The notes beneath the pieces were generated by a model that was not told the DNA's origin, did no database searches, and saw only the letters and a list, made by a program, of their open reading frames with translations. Shown in pieces: positions 13,471 through 22,951 of a stretch of DNA of 64,000 nucleotides (positions within the stretch are counted from its first letter, which is position 1; each line of letters opens with the position of its first letter). Origin of the DNA: a virus; the IMG/VR virus record IMGVR_UViG_3300035698_035359, positions 26,260 to 90,259 of that record, one strand, 5' to 3'. The position numbers were made by a program, and so were the translations under genes.

Positions 13471-13544
13471 GAGGATTTGGTGTAATGGAAACATTTGTAG
13501 CTCCAAACTACAAGACATGGGTTCGATTCCTATAATCTTTGCCA
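13471..13544 (+). tRNA. tRNA-Trp (CCA)
   Basis: Acceptor GAGGATT/AATCTTT, D stem GTGT/ACAT, anticodon stem TGTAG/CTACA with loop CTCCAAA, T stem ATGGG/CCTAT with TTCGATT, encoded GCCA. It abuts tRNA-Asp. Confidence 0.92.
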
Positions 13545-13560
13545 ATAAAAAGGAGAAACA

Positions 13561-13755
13561 ATGTTTAATAATAAAAAAAGATGGGACAATGAACAACCAG
13601 AAATTGAGTTTCCGTCACTTGATATACTTAAAGATTGTTTATGTTTTATGTTTTGTATTCAAGTAAAGAAAAATAAACAGTTTCTTTCGTGTTATAAGCA
13701 AGCTTTAGAATCACAGTTAAAAATGGTGGGTCAAGAGTTAAAGACTTTAGATTAA
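13561..13755 (+). CDS. Hypothetical protein (64 aa)
   Basis: Starts at 13561 behind AAAAGGAGAAAC, 16 bases after the last tRNA. The 64-residue product begins MFNNKKRWDNEQPE and has a hydrophobic helix-like middle with Cys and Phe (DCLCFMFCIQV). No family recognised. Confidence 0.5.
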   Translation: MFNNKKRWDNEQPEIEFPSLDILKDCLCFMFCIQVKKNKQFLSCYKQALESQLKMVGQELKTLD

Positions 13756-13775
13756 TATTAATTTAAGGGGAGCTT

Positions 13776-13889
13776 ATGTCCAGAGATGGTAAAGGAAGTT
13801 TTTACAAGAAATTAAAAGTTGATAAGGAGACACGAAATATTATTCGTGAATTTAGGTCATGGAAGAAGAAAATTATTAATAAGAAATAA
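13776..13889 (+). CDS. Basic micropeptide (37 aa)
   Basis: An ATG at 13776 follows AAGGGGAG by five bases. The 37 residues are strongly basic (FYKKLKVDKE...RSWKKKIINKK). It ends 31 bases before an intrinsic terminator, so it is probably the last gene of the tRNA transcript. Confidence 0.5.
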   Translation: MSRDGKGSFYKKLKVDKETRNIIREFRSWKKKIINKK

Positions 13890-13920
13890 TTTTAAAAAAT
13901 AAGTATAAAGTTTTATATAA

Positions 13921-13956
13921 CCCGTTATAGATTATGTTTCTATAGCGGGTTTTTTA
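13921..13956 (+). terminator. Intrinsic terminator before the large terminase
   Basis: CCCGTTATAG and CTATAGCGGG form a 10-bp stem with one G-T pair and a 9-base loop, followed by a run of six Ts. It should end the transcript that carries the tRNAs, so the morphogenesis genes need read-through or their own promoter. Confidence 0.8.
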
Positions 13957-13974
13957 TTTATATAAGGAGAATAT

Positions 13975-15570
13975 GTGTTAGAGAAATTATCAAATGAAGA
14001 ATTAGATTTTATGGATAGTTGGTTTTATCCGATATGTCAAGCAGAGACTTTGTTTTCGGATTTTGACAATCTCGCAATGATGGAAGATGGTATATTAGGT
14101 AATATAAGGCTTGGTCAATTCCCCTTACTTTCTTATGAATATTTATTAGATGATGAAAATCCTAGTCTTTCTAAAAAAGAGAATTTTCAATTAAGAAAAA
14201 GATTAGGAGATATTTACTGTTTTGGTGGAAGATTGTTTGGAAAAACTTTAATATTAGAAAAAATAGATATGATGATTTCGATGATATTGCAAGGAGCAGA
14301 AAAGGTTGGATTTACTTCCGCTGATGCTTCGCACATTGAAGGTGTTTTAGAAGATGTTTTATATGGGGTAGAAAATCACCCATTTATGAAATTATATGAA
14401 CCTAGTACCAAAAGAAACCCTTACACTGTAAAGTTAAAAACTGGTTATCATATGTTAGGCGTTAATATGAACGTATATGGAAAGAATCCTGGAAAGAATT
14501 TTTTTCAGAAGCATTTTACTAGGCTTTATATAGAAGAAGCTAGTATGGAAACAGATGAAGTTTATAAGAAAAGACGTGATAGTGTTTCGGAATTAGGATG
14601 TGTATTCCGTGTTGCTGGAATGACAGATTTCATAAAACATAGCCCCTGTGGTAGTGTAATGGATGATATAACAAAGATACCTTGGCTTTGTAATCTTCCA
14701 CAATATGTAAACCCAAATTGGAATGAGAAATCTAAAGTAGATGCTATTAGAGATTTTGGCGGGGAACAAACAATTGAATTTAGAATATTTATCAAAGGAG
14801 AAATAGTTGAAGATGCTATAACTGTTTTTGATATGGGAAGAATTCGCCCCCAGTATAATCAAAATAGAAGAGTTAAATTTTTTGAAGTAAACAAAGATAC
14901 TTTTGATTTATTTGAGCAAATAATAATAGTAGAGAGACCCTCTAACGCAGCAACAGTATTTATATCTGCGGATATTGGGGAATCTGCTCCAACGGAAATA
15001 GGAATATTTTTTGAAATAAATAAAAAATATAGATACGTTTATAATATTACTTTATATAATTTAACAGATAAAGAACAATTTAAAATTTTTAAATTTTTAG
15101 GTGAAATATTAGGTAGTAATTATATTGGGCTTGATTGCTCAGATGGTACTGGAAGAGCAATTTTCCGTTCTTTAGAAGAAGTATTTCCGAAAGAAAATTT
15201 AAACTGGTGTTCATTTAATGAAAAAGTAGCAGTAGACTATGTTAAAGATAAAGATGAGGAAGGTAAAGAAGTACTTGTGCTAAAAAATGGTAAGCCAGTT
15301 GAAAAAATGGAATATGTTGTTGCTTGGTCAGTTAAGAGATTACAACATTTATTATATGGGGAACTTTTTGATTTACCCATAGATAACAAGTTTGATACTC
15401 AATTTAATAAAGTAAAATGTTTTAAAACTGGTAACAGAGTTGTATATAAATGTCTCGGAGAAGACCATCTATTCCAAATGTTCCAAGTTTTTGCAATTAT
15501 GCAATGGGATAGAGAATGGTGCAATAATAAACCTATAAAAAAATTAACTTTTTGTAAGTCAGGGAAATAA
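13975..15570 (+). CDS. Large terminase subunit (TerL)
   Basis: The 531-residue protein starts with GTG at 13975 behind AAGGAG. Its ATPase half has a deviant Walker A GGRLFGKT at 84-91 and a Walker B LYIEEAS at 184-190 with the catalytic Glu. The nuclease half shows an ADIGES motif near 331 and LDCSDG near 385, typical of the RNase-H-like fold. It packages DNA into the prohead and cuts it. The portal gene follows after 11 bases. Confidence 0.9.
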   Translation: MLEKLSNEELDFMDSWFYPICQAETLFSDFDNLAMMEDGILGNIRLGQFPLLSYEYLLDDENPSLSKKENFQLRKRLGDIYCFGGRLFGKTLILEKIDMMISMILQGAEKVGFTSADASHIEGVLEDVLYGVENHPFMKLYEPSTKRNPYTVKLKTGYHMLGVNMNVYGKNPGKNFFQKHFTRLYIEEASMETDEVYKKRRDSVSELGCVFRVAGMTDFIKHSPCGSVMDDITKIPWLCNLPQYVNPNWNEKSKVDAIRDFGGEQTIEFRIFIKGEIVEDAITVFDMGRIRPQYNQNRRVKFFEVNKDTFDLFEQIIIVERPSNAATVFISADIGESAPTEIGIFFEINKKYRYVYNITLYNLTDKEQFKIFKFLGEILGSNYIGLDCSDGTGRAIFRSLEEVFPKENLNWCSFNEKVAVDYVKDKDEEGKEVLVLKNGKPVEKMEYVVAWSVKRLQHLLYGELFDLPIDNKFDTQFNKVKCFKTGNRVVYKCLGEDHLFQMFQVFAIMQWDREWCNNKPIKKLTFCKSGK

Positions 15571-15581
15571 AGGAGAAGAAT

Positions 15582-17495
15582 ATGGCAATTAAGAAAGCCT
15601 CGCCAGCACTTCGGTGGTTAGTAGATATGATGGATTTTATGAGTAGAGATTCTATAAAAGTACCATCAGATTATAGACCTCAAGTGTTAGAAGTTAAAGC
15701 ATTATTAAAGCAAGACCCATCTGGGTTGGCTAGTACATTACTTGACTTAGCTATTTCTTCTGCAGCAGATGTGGATTATAGAATTGAAACTAGCAACGAT
15801 TCATTAGATGATTTATTGAATTCGTGGTTAGGTGATATAAATTTTGCTCTAAGAGGCAAAATTCCAACAGGAATAGAAAATTTATCCAAAGAATATTATA
15901 GAGAAAGATGGAAGGGTTCTTCCTTTTTACTATTGAGAACTTTTTGGGAAGATGTAGGTGGATATAATTTACCTACAAAGCTATATTTTCTTGATGGAGA
16001 AGATATTGTGGTATCTGATAATAAGGAATCTGTTATATTAGGTGATGAAAAATATAAATTAAGAATTAGTAAAAATAAAAGTATTGCGCTTCCTTCTAGA
16101 AAGAATGAAGTAATTTTTATTCAAAAACCCTATGATTCTTGGGGAACGTCTTATTCTACTCCTTTTCTTATTCAGCGTGGAATATTTGAAAATGTTAAAT
16201 TTTTAGAATTATTAGGTAAAAAGGGACAAGATGTTGTTGGTAAAGCTCTTGAATATTTATTAACTATGAAAAAAGGAACAGAAGGATTGTTTTTAGAAGG
16301 GCATATTGGTTATAGTGCCGATGAGTTAGCAATAGCTAAAGAAGATTTCCAAAAAATTATATCGGATAGAAAAACTCAAGCGGGTACACCTAGTTATGTG
16401 TCTAATTTTGATACAGAAATAGAACATTTGATACCTGAATATAAGAAAATTTTAGATGGAGTTTTATATGCTCCTATTGAAAAAAGAATTTTGGCTGGAA
16501 TAGGTCTTGTAGATATTGTGCAAGGTGCTGCTTCAACTAGAAGAGAATCTACTTTAAACCCTAAACCTTTTATAGGTGAAATCAATAGTGGGGTTAGTGA
16601 TTTTAAATCTTTACTTAAAGACATAATGTTAACTATGGTTGAACGAAATAAAAATAAACATCCGAAATATTTTAAAAATACTCAAATAGAAAAAATTAGA
16701 ACTACTTCTTTAAAAATCTTTCTTAGCGATGATGATAAAGTTATGTTTAGAAGTATGTATGATAGAGGTGCTATATCTAAACAAACTTTTGTAGAAATGA
16801 CAGGAGACGTTGATTATACATTAGAAGTTGAAAGAAGAAAAGCTGAAAAGACACGTGGAGAAGAAAAAACTATGTTCCCACCTGTTACACAGAACTTAGA
16901 GCAGAATAGTAATGTTAAAGATTTTCCAGATACGAAAACAAAAGATGTAAATGACAATGAGGTTCCAGATGATAGAACTGGACCTGAAACTAAAAACTTT
17001 TCTGGTGTTTTAGAAGAAACTAAATGTCCACATTGTTCTGAAATATTTGATTATGAATCACAGAAAGAAATTACAGTAGGCTCAGTTGCATGCCCTAAAT
17101 GTCAGAAAGAAGTAACAAAAGCTTCTATATTGGAATTAGCTAAAAAGAAATATGAGGAAGCACCTTATACCTTAAAGAAATATCCTGCGCAACTAAAAAA
17201 CATACCTGCAAAGGCTAGAGAAATTTGGATTAAAACTTTTAATGAAGTTCTAAAGCAAACTAATAGCGAAACTACTGCAAGACAGTCTGCTTGGAGAAAT
17301 GTTAAATTAAAATATAAGAAGGTTGAGGATAAATGGACAAGAAAGACTAAGAGCGAAGTTGAGAAATCAGTTAAAGAATTGGATATTGAAAAATTGGTAG
17401 ACTTAGCAAAATTAGAAATTCTTGGCAAACAAAACAAGTTACTAGACCAAATTATAAAAGAAAATGAAGTTTCAGACTCAAGTGAGGTAGAATAA
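15582..17495 (+). CDS. Portal protein with C-terminal zinc knuckles and ChaB domain
   Basis: The 637-residue protein has the composition and position of a portal, directly after the large terminase. Residues to about 450 form the portal core. The C-terminal extension contains CPHC and CPKC (about 487-510) and then a ChaB-like domain (about 530-595) with YPAQLKNIPAKAREIW and later AWRNVKLKY and W, matching the E. coli ChaB pattern LPSHAQDIY...AW..VK..Y...W. ChaB domains occur in phage and baculovirus proteins with unclear function. The stop overlaps the next start (TAATG). Confidence 0.85.
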   Translation: MAIKKASPALRWLVDMMDFMSRDSIKVPSDYRPQVLEVKALLKQDPSGLASTLLDLAISSAADVDYRIETSNDSLDDLLNSWLGDINFALRGKIPTGIENLSKEYYRERWKGSSFLLLRTFWEDVGGYNLPTKLYFLDGEDIVVSDNKESVILGDEKYKLRISKNKSIALPSRKNEVIFIQKPYDSWGTSYSTPFLIQRGIFENVKFLELLGKKGQDVVGKALEYLLTMKKGTEGLFLEGHIGYSADELAIAKEDFQKIISDRKTQAGTPSYVSNFDTEIEHLIPEYKKILDGVLYAPIEKRILAGIGLVDIVQGAASTRRESTLNPKPFIGEINSGVSDFKSLLKDIMLTMVERNKNKHPKYFKNTQIEKIRTTSLKIFLSDDDKVMFRSMYDRGAISKQTFVEMTGDVDYTLEVERRKAEKTRGEEKTMFPPVTQNLEQNSNVKDFPDTKTKDVNDNEVPDDRTGPETKNFSGVLEETKCPHCSEIFDYESQKEITVGSVACPKCQKEVTKASILELAKKKYEEAPYTLKKYPAQLKNIPAKAREIWIKTFNEVLKQTNSETTARQSAWRNVKLKYKKVEDKWTRKTKSEVEKSVKELDIEKLVDLAKLEILGKQNKLLDQIIKENEVSDSSEVE

Positions 17496-17788
17496 TGAAA
17501 ATTCAGACTAAAGACGGTAAAAATTTAGGAGATACAATTCCTCTAGGAATAGTAGAAGCTGGTAAATCAAAAGAGTTTGAATTTATTATTTTTAATAATG
17601 AGTCTCTTGCTCAGGTTAGCGATATTAAAATAGAAATTGCTCATAAAGAAGTTGAAATATTGGATTATCCTAAAGAGCTAAAACCAAATAATAGTGGAAT
17701 TTTGCGAATCCTATGGAGTCCAAATCTAACTGTAAAACAAGGATTAAAAACAACTATTAAATTAACTGCTAAAGAATTATATATGTAG
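17495..17788 (+). CDS. Small Ig-like structural protein (97 aa)
   Basis: The start overlaps the portal stop. The 97 residues alternate hydrophobic and polar positions (KEFEFIIFNNESL, DIKIEIAHKEVEIL, LRILWSPNL), the pattern of a small beta-sandwich like those in decoration or neck proteins. Assignment to a family is not possible by eye. Confidence 0.6.
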   Translation: MKIQTKDGKNLGDTIPLGIVEAGKSKEFEFIIFNNESLAQVSDIKIEIAHKEVEILDYPKELKPNNSGILRILWSPNLTVKQGLKTTIKLTAKELYM

Positions 17789-17800
17789 GGGATAAAAAAT

Positions 17801-20281
17801 ATGGCAGATAGTAGAGACTTTCAATTTCATCCTGACTTAACTGGAGCACAACTTCATATTCCTAAAGTACATATTACTACTCACTATCCTGGAGGCAGTG
17901 ACCCAATGGATTACAGTGCTATGACTTTTTCAGCTTCTGGGATGTCAGCTATAACTTTGCAAGGTGCAATAGAAGAAGCTTTTAATAGTGGTAGTTCTGG
18001 TGCAACTTGGGGAAGTATTATTGGTACTTTGGCAAGTCAAACTGATTTGCAAGTAGCTTTAGATGCTAAAGAAGATGATATAACAGCAGGAACCACTGCT
18101 CAATATTGGAGAGGCGATAAAAGCTGGCAAACATTAAATACTTCGATAGTTCCAGAAAGTACTAACCTTTATTACACGCAAGCTAGATTTGATACTGCAT
18201 TTGGTTTAAAATCTACTGCGGATTTAGCTGAACTAACAAATCTTTACTATACTGATGCAAGAGCTAGGGTTGCAATATCTGAAACTGTTGTAGGTTTAGA
18301 TTATAATAGTTCTACTGGAATTTTATCTTTAACCACTGGCTATGTAATCCCAACAACTACAGAAGAAGCAAATTGGAATGACGCATATGGTAAAAGAGTA
18401 GATACTTGGGGGAATGGATTAGCTTACTCATCTCAAGTTGCTAGTGTAGATTATAATACTACAAATTTAAAAATAACTTCGGAGCAGTTAAATACTATAC
18501 AAGATATAGCAACTTCTTCAAGTCCAACATTTAGTTCTTTGACAATAAGCACTGCACCAACAGAAGATGGTCATGCAACCCGCAAAGATTGGGTTCTTGC
18601 TCAGATAGCTACTGAAAATCTTTGGGATAGAGAATCAGGTGCAGTTTTAGTTCCACATACTGCAAATGATAATATTAACATTGGTTCAGGTGGATTTACC
18701 ACCACAGGTCTTGTAGATTTAGGTTCTCTTGTAGTAGATACTACTACTCTGGTAGTTAATGCCACGGGGTATGCTGATAAAGTTGGAATAGGTACAGCTA
18801 CACCAAGCGCAGAATTAGATGTAATAGGTAATACCGAAATAAGTGGCTATGTACGAATAGGCACTGATACAACATATGAAACTTTCTATCAAGAAGAAGG
18901 CGATTTGTATTCAGGCAGTGGTAAAGCTTATTTTGGGTCAGGTTTAAATACAGTAGCAGAACGATATGGTGTAGGACTTCAAATAAGAGAGCAGACTTTA
19001 ACTAAAACTCTTGTTTATGACATAGACGCTACATTCACAGCAGCTACAGGAACAGTATATAAATCAGGGCAAACCTTTGTTTCTAATGGAGTGGTAATAG
19101 GTGATTTCCTTGTAGTTACTAATGCAAACGATACTTCATACATAGGTTCAACAGGTGAAATAATATCAGTTACACAAGAAACTATTGTAGTTAATATAGC
19201 TGCTGCTGGAACAGATGTGCCAAGTGATTTAACAGACTTTGACTTTGTAGTATTAAATCACCCTATATGCTCAATATTAGACAATGGAGATATTCACTTT
19301 AAGGTAGGTGTATCTTCTACCGCAGGATTTCATATATTAAGCCCTACTGGTGCTTCTGAATGTGCTTTATTTTTTGACCTAACTACAGGAGTAGCTGGAC
19401 ACAATGGTATATGTATTGACTTTGATGCAGTAACTTTTGGGGGAACATCAGCCATAGGTTTAAATTATGATGCTTCTTCATTTAGTGCATCCGATACAAT
19501 AGGAACTGGAATAGATGTTGTAGTAAATAATACTGGCGCAACAAACGGTGATATGCACGTTATAGATGTTGCTTTATCAGACCCTACCAATACCAGTCTT
19601 GAAGTAGAAGCGATAGCAACAGGTGAAGGAGTAGATGTAATAGGACAATATTTAGGAGACCCTGCAGCACTTGACGCTGGTTTTTCTTATGACACAAGTA
19701 TTTATAATGATAGAACAGTAGCTTTTAATTCAGCAGGTACAGATGTTCAGATATTTGTTTCACAGAATGATTACATATACTTAGCAGCAACCTCTAAGTG
19801 GGACCAAATAAATGTAGCATTAGCAATTCAAGCAAGTCATAATATTATACCTACTTTTGAATATGTAGAAACTGATGGAGGTTGGGTAGTATTTACACCA
19901 GCTGATGATACTAATGGTTTCCAACAAAATGGAGCAATAAGATTTGAATCTGATAATCTTACAACTTGGGGACAAAGAACAGTTTTTCAAGTTACAGGAA
20001 AAGTAGGAGCAATAAATTACTATTGGATAAGGATAAGAAGAACAAGAAAAATCTTACCTACTCCACCAACGGAAGATACTATACAGCTTACTACTCTAGG
20101 TGCTAAGTTCTACTGGAATAAAACAGGAGATACTTTTCAGAATACAATGGCTGTAACAGATGGGGTAACTGCTCCTTCTAATGTTACAGGACAAGCAATA
20201 ATTTATGTAGATACTGCAGATGGAGATTTAAAGGTTAAATTCGCAGATGGTCATGTAGCAACAATAGCAAGTGATAGCTAG
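17801..20281 (+). CDS. Head or neck fibre-like protein
   Basis: The 826-residue protein is Ser/Thr/Gly/Asn-rich and beta-structured. Near residues 125-155 it has two LYYT.AR motifs, common in phage fibres, then GIGTATPSAELDV, a motif of repetitive surface proteins. Near the C-terminus there is a domain with WVVFTP...F...GAI.F...W and YYWIRIRR that is also found in the tail protein at 45375-46670. Between portal and capsid genes, it is likely a head fibre or collar whisker that binds host glycans. Confidence 0.65.
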   Translation: MADSRDFQFHPDLTGAQLHIPKVHITTHYPGGSDPMDYSAMTFSASGMSAITLQGAIEEAFNSGSSGATWGSIIGTLASQTDLQVALDAKEDDITAGTTAQYWRGDKSWQTLNTSIVPESTNLYYTQARFDTAFGLKSTADLAELTNLYYTDARARVAISETVVGLDYNSSTGILSLTTGYVIPTTTEEANWNDAYGKRVDTWGNGLAYSSQVASVDYNTTNLKITSEQLNTIQDIATSSSPTFSSLTISTAPTEDGHATRKDWVLAQIATENLWDRESGAVLVPHTANDNINIGSGGFTTTGLVDLGSLVVDTTTLVVNATGYADKVGIGTATPSAELDVIGNTEISGYVRIGTDTTYETFYQEEGDLYSGSGKAYFGSGLNTVAERYGVGLQIREQTLTKTLVYDIDATFTAATGTVYKSGQTFVSNGVVIGDFLVVTNANDTSYIGSTGEIISVTQETIVVNIAAAGTDVPSDLTDFDFVVLNHPICSILDNGDIHFKVGVSSTAGFHILSPTGASECALFFDLTTGVAGHNGICIDFDAVTFGGTSAIGLNYDASSFSASDTIGTGIDVVVNNTGATNGDMHVIDVALSDPTNTSLEVEAIATGEGVDVIGQYLGDPAALDAGFSYDTSIYNDRTVAFNSAGTDVQIFVSQNDYIYLAATSKWDQINVALAIQASHNIIPTFEYVETDGGWVVFTPADDTNGFQQNGAIRFESDNLTTWGQRTVFQVTGKVGAINYYWIRIRRTRKILPTPPTEDTIQLTTLGAKFYWNKTGDTFQNTMAVTDGVTAPSNVTGQAIIYVDTADGDLKVKFADGHVATIASDS

Positions 20282-20290
20282 GAGAATTGA

Positions 20291-20974
20291 ATGTCTTTCT
20301 ATGAATTTGAATATGTATATACTACCACAAATCAAGAAATAAAAACTACTGATAATAAAATTGTTGTTTTAACAGCAACTCCATTAGGTGTAGCTGGTGG
20401 TGGAAGTATAACACGTTACCCCAAAACCAAGAAAGAAGTTGAACTGAAATTAGATTTAGAAGGAATAAAGGCTTTTCAGTTAATGCTAACTATTTCTTTA
20501 ATTGGAACCAAACAGATTTTAGTTGAAAAATTATTAGAGATTATAGGTCAAATATTAACTCAAGAAACTACAGAATTATCAATAGAAGGTATTTCTAGCA
20601 CAATTATTGATATTGATAAAGAGATAGAAGGTGCAGTTTCTAAAGATATTATTAATTTAGATTTTTTATCTGGTATAGTTAAGAGTATCTTTAAACAAAA
20701 TGTTGAGTTAGAAGGTATTAAATCAAAAGATGTAAGTGTTATAAAATTTATGATAGGAGTTTCTAAAGTAGATTCTGGTTTAGTTAAAATTCTAGTTGGT
20801 GGGCAAAAAGTTGATGCAGAATTAATTACTTCAATTATAGGTTCTAAAGCCTTTTCAATTGGACTACATAAAATAGTTTCTGGGATTAAGAGTAGTAAAA
20901 CAAACTTAAAACTGGGAATCCAAGGAAAAAGAGATATTCGAAAGATAATATTGTCTCTTTTTGATGTTGACTAA
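20291..20974 (+). CDS. Hypothetical protein with internal repeats (227 aa)
   Basis: Starts at 20291 behind TAGGAG. From residue 60 on, the sequence is a series of degenerate 20-30-residue units of the type L.LEGIK..., LILVGGQK..., IIGSKAF..., IGLHKIVSGIKS, rich in Ile, Leu, Gly and Lys. This looks like a beta-solenoid or other repeat fold. Located in the head module, it is probably a minor virion protein. No family recognised. Confidence 0.55.
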   Translation: MSFYEFEYVYTTTNQEIKTTDNKIVVLTATPLGVAGGGSITRYPKTKKEVELKLDLEGIKAFQLMLTISLIGTKQILVEKLLEIIGQILTQETTELSIEGISSTIIDIDKEIEGAVSKDIINLDFLSGIVKSIFKQNVELEGIKSKDVSVIKFMIGVSKVDSGLVKILVGGQKVDAELITSIIGSKAFSIGLHKIVSGIKSSKTNLKLGIQGKRDIRKIILSLFDVD

Positions 20975-20995
20975 TTTATTAAGGAGAAATAAAAC

Positions 20996-22885
20996 ATGAA
21001 AAGTAAAATAGAGATTTTTTTGGAGGATATGTCACTTAATACCACCTATGAATTTTTGGAATATGGAAAAGATAAATCTGAATTAGATAAGATAGCTAAA
21101 AAAAGAGGTATCAAGCTACCAGCTAAAGATTTAGCAGTTTTTAAAGGAACATATGCTTATACTGACCGAACAAATAAAAACGGTTGTATGTTAGTTAAAT
21201 CAGAGGTTGAAAAATCTTTGGATACGTTAGTTGGTAAAGCAGTTGACTTTGACCATTTCCGAGAAAATGTAGTGGGGAATTTTTTAGAGGCAACATTAAT
21301 TGATGATGAAATAATTTGTTATGGAACCTTTTATAAAGGTAATTTTCCAAAAGATTATGAGCTAGTCCAAAAATTAATGAAAAATGGTAATCTAGGAATA
21401 TCCTTTGAAGCTTGGGGAGATAAAGAATTTACCAATGATGCTATGACAGAATATAATTTGAATGGAATAGAATGGGCAGGAGGAGCTTTACTTATTAAAG
21501 AAGACCCTGCATTTGATGGTGCTGGAGTATTAGAGATGGCATCAGAAGAAAAAACTGAAGTTTTAGAGCTTGCAAAAGTTATGATTAAGCCAGCTAATTT
21601 TGTATTAGGTACAAAACCTGAAGAAGCAGCTTATAAATGTTCTTGTGTTGATTGTGGTCATGTAGTTACTAGTAAAGAGCATTGTAATACTCTGAAATGT
21701 TCTAAATGTGGTGGGTCTATGAGACGAGCAGAAAGACCTGGTCCTGGGAAATCAGCCATAGAAGAAGCAAGATATTCAATGTATGATTATCAAGCAATAG
21801 AAAAGATTGTTAGTGAAGCTGAAAAGCCAAAAGGTGAAGAAAATAATTATACAGTAATTGAATCTATAAATTTTAAAACAGAAAAAGTTACTATAAGATA
21901 TGAACCTAGTAATACTGTTGCTGAAATAGATTTAAGTATTAAACCAAAAGTTAAAGTTATTAAAAAAGGTAAAGGAACATCTAATGCTGGAGAAGATACA
22001 GTTTCCGCTGAAGAGAGAGTTTTAGCATTATTTGAAGATGCTACAAAAACTGATGCAGAGATAGAAATTTTACTTGCTACTGAATTAGAATATGTAGATA
22101 GTGAGATTGAGGAAAGTAAAAGAATAGATAAAGAGAAAAAAAGTAAATTGACAGATAATCAATTTGCTGTAATAAAATCTTACACAACTAAAGCTGGTTT
22201 AAAAAGAAAGATAAAAATATTCTCCCTTCACGACCCAGCACATGTTCGCAATGCGTTAGATAAATTAGATACATCTAAAGTTAAAGCTATTTTGCGTAAG
22301 TTGGGTATTTCAATAGATAATGCGAGGGGAAAAATCTTGAAACAAGCGAGGAAATTAAATATGAAGGATTTACTTGAAAGATATGAAGGTTCTGATGAAG
22401 CTATTAGAGTTAAAATGTTTACTGAGATTGCAGAAGAAAATGCTAGTTTGAAGTTACAAATAGAAGCTAAAGATACTGAAATTGCTACTGCTAAAGATGA
22501 AGCAACTAAAAAAGATACTGAAATTGCTACAAAAGTTACTGAATTAGCTGATATCACTAAAGAAAAAGATGAAGCTATTACTGAAATTGCTAAAAGAGAT
22601 AAAGAGATTCAGGATGCTACGATTAAAGCTAGAAGAGAAGAACTAGGTGAAGAAGTTGCTAAAGATATGAAAGATGAAGATATACTTGATGATAGTAAAT
22701 ATAAGATTGCTAAGTTAGAAAAAGAAAATGCTGCTTTAAAAGATAAAGTTGGAGAAGAAAAACCTGAAGATGCTAATACAGATTTAACTAAAGGTAGTAA
22801 AGATAAAAATGCTGCAACAAAAATTTGGGATGCGCAAAAAAGAGTTAGTGATGGTGCTTTTGGAAAAGAAAATAACGCCCAATAA
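20996..22885 (+). CDS. Prohead protease-scaffold fusion
   Basis: The 629-residue protein precedes the capsid gene. The N-terminal 170 residues resemble phage prohead proteases, with His87 in VDFDHF and Ser136 in LGISFEAWG as likely catalytic residues. A four-cysteine zinc-ribbon region follows (about 205-240), then a segment with HDPAHVRNAL, a motif I associate with other phage head-maturation proteins. Residues about 470-600 are a long Lys/Glu/Thr coiled coil typical of scaffolding. The fusion would guide capsid assembly and then digest the scaffold. Confidence 0.75.
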   Translation: MKSKIEIFLEDMSLNTTYEFLEYGKDKSELDKIAKKRGIKLPAKDLAVFKGTYAYTDRTNKNGCMLVKSEVEKSLDTLVGKAVDFDHFRENVVGNFLEATLIDDEIICYGTFYKGNFPKDYELVQKLMKNGNLGISFEAWGDKEFTNDAMTEYNLNGIEWAGGALLIKEDPAFDGAGVLEMASEEKTEVLELAKVMIKPANFVLGTKPEEAAYKCSCVDCGHVVTSKEHCNTLKCSKCGGSMRRAERPGPGKSAIEEARYSMYDYQAIEKIVSEAEKPKGEENNYTVIESINFKTEKVTIRYEPSNTVAEIDLSIKPKVKVIKKGKGTSNAGEDTVSAEERVLALFEDATKTDAEIEILLATELEYVDSEIEESKRIDKEKKSKLTDNQFAVIKSYTTKAGLKRKIKIFSLHDPAHVRNALDKLDTSKVKAILRKLGISIDNARGKILKQARKLNMKDLLERYEGSDEAIRVKMFTEIAEENASLKLQIEAKDTEIATAKDEATKKDTEIATKVTELADITKEKDEAITEIAKRDKEIQDATIKARREELGEEVAKDMKDEDILDDSKYKIAKLEKENAALKDKVGEEKPEDANTDLTKGSKDKNAATKIWDAQKRVSDGAFGKENNAQ

Positions 22886-22951
22886 AAATTAAGACTAATA
22901 AAAAAAGAAATAGATAATATAGAAATATTCTTAAAGGAGGATACAATAGAT

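Noticed and set aside
13421-13666. An 81-codon frame on the plus strand
   Set aside because: It starts inside tRNA-Asp and covers tRNA-Trp; the well-supported start is at 13561 in another frame.
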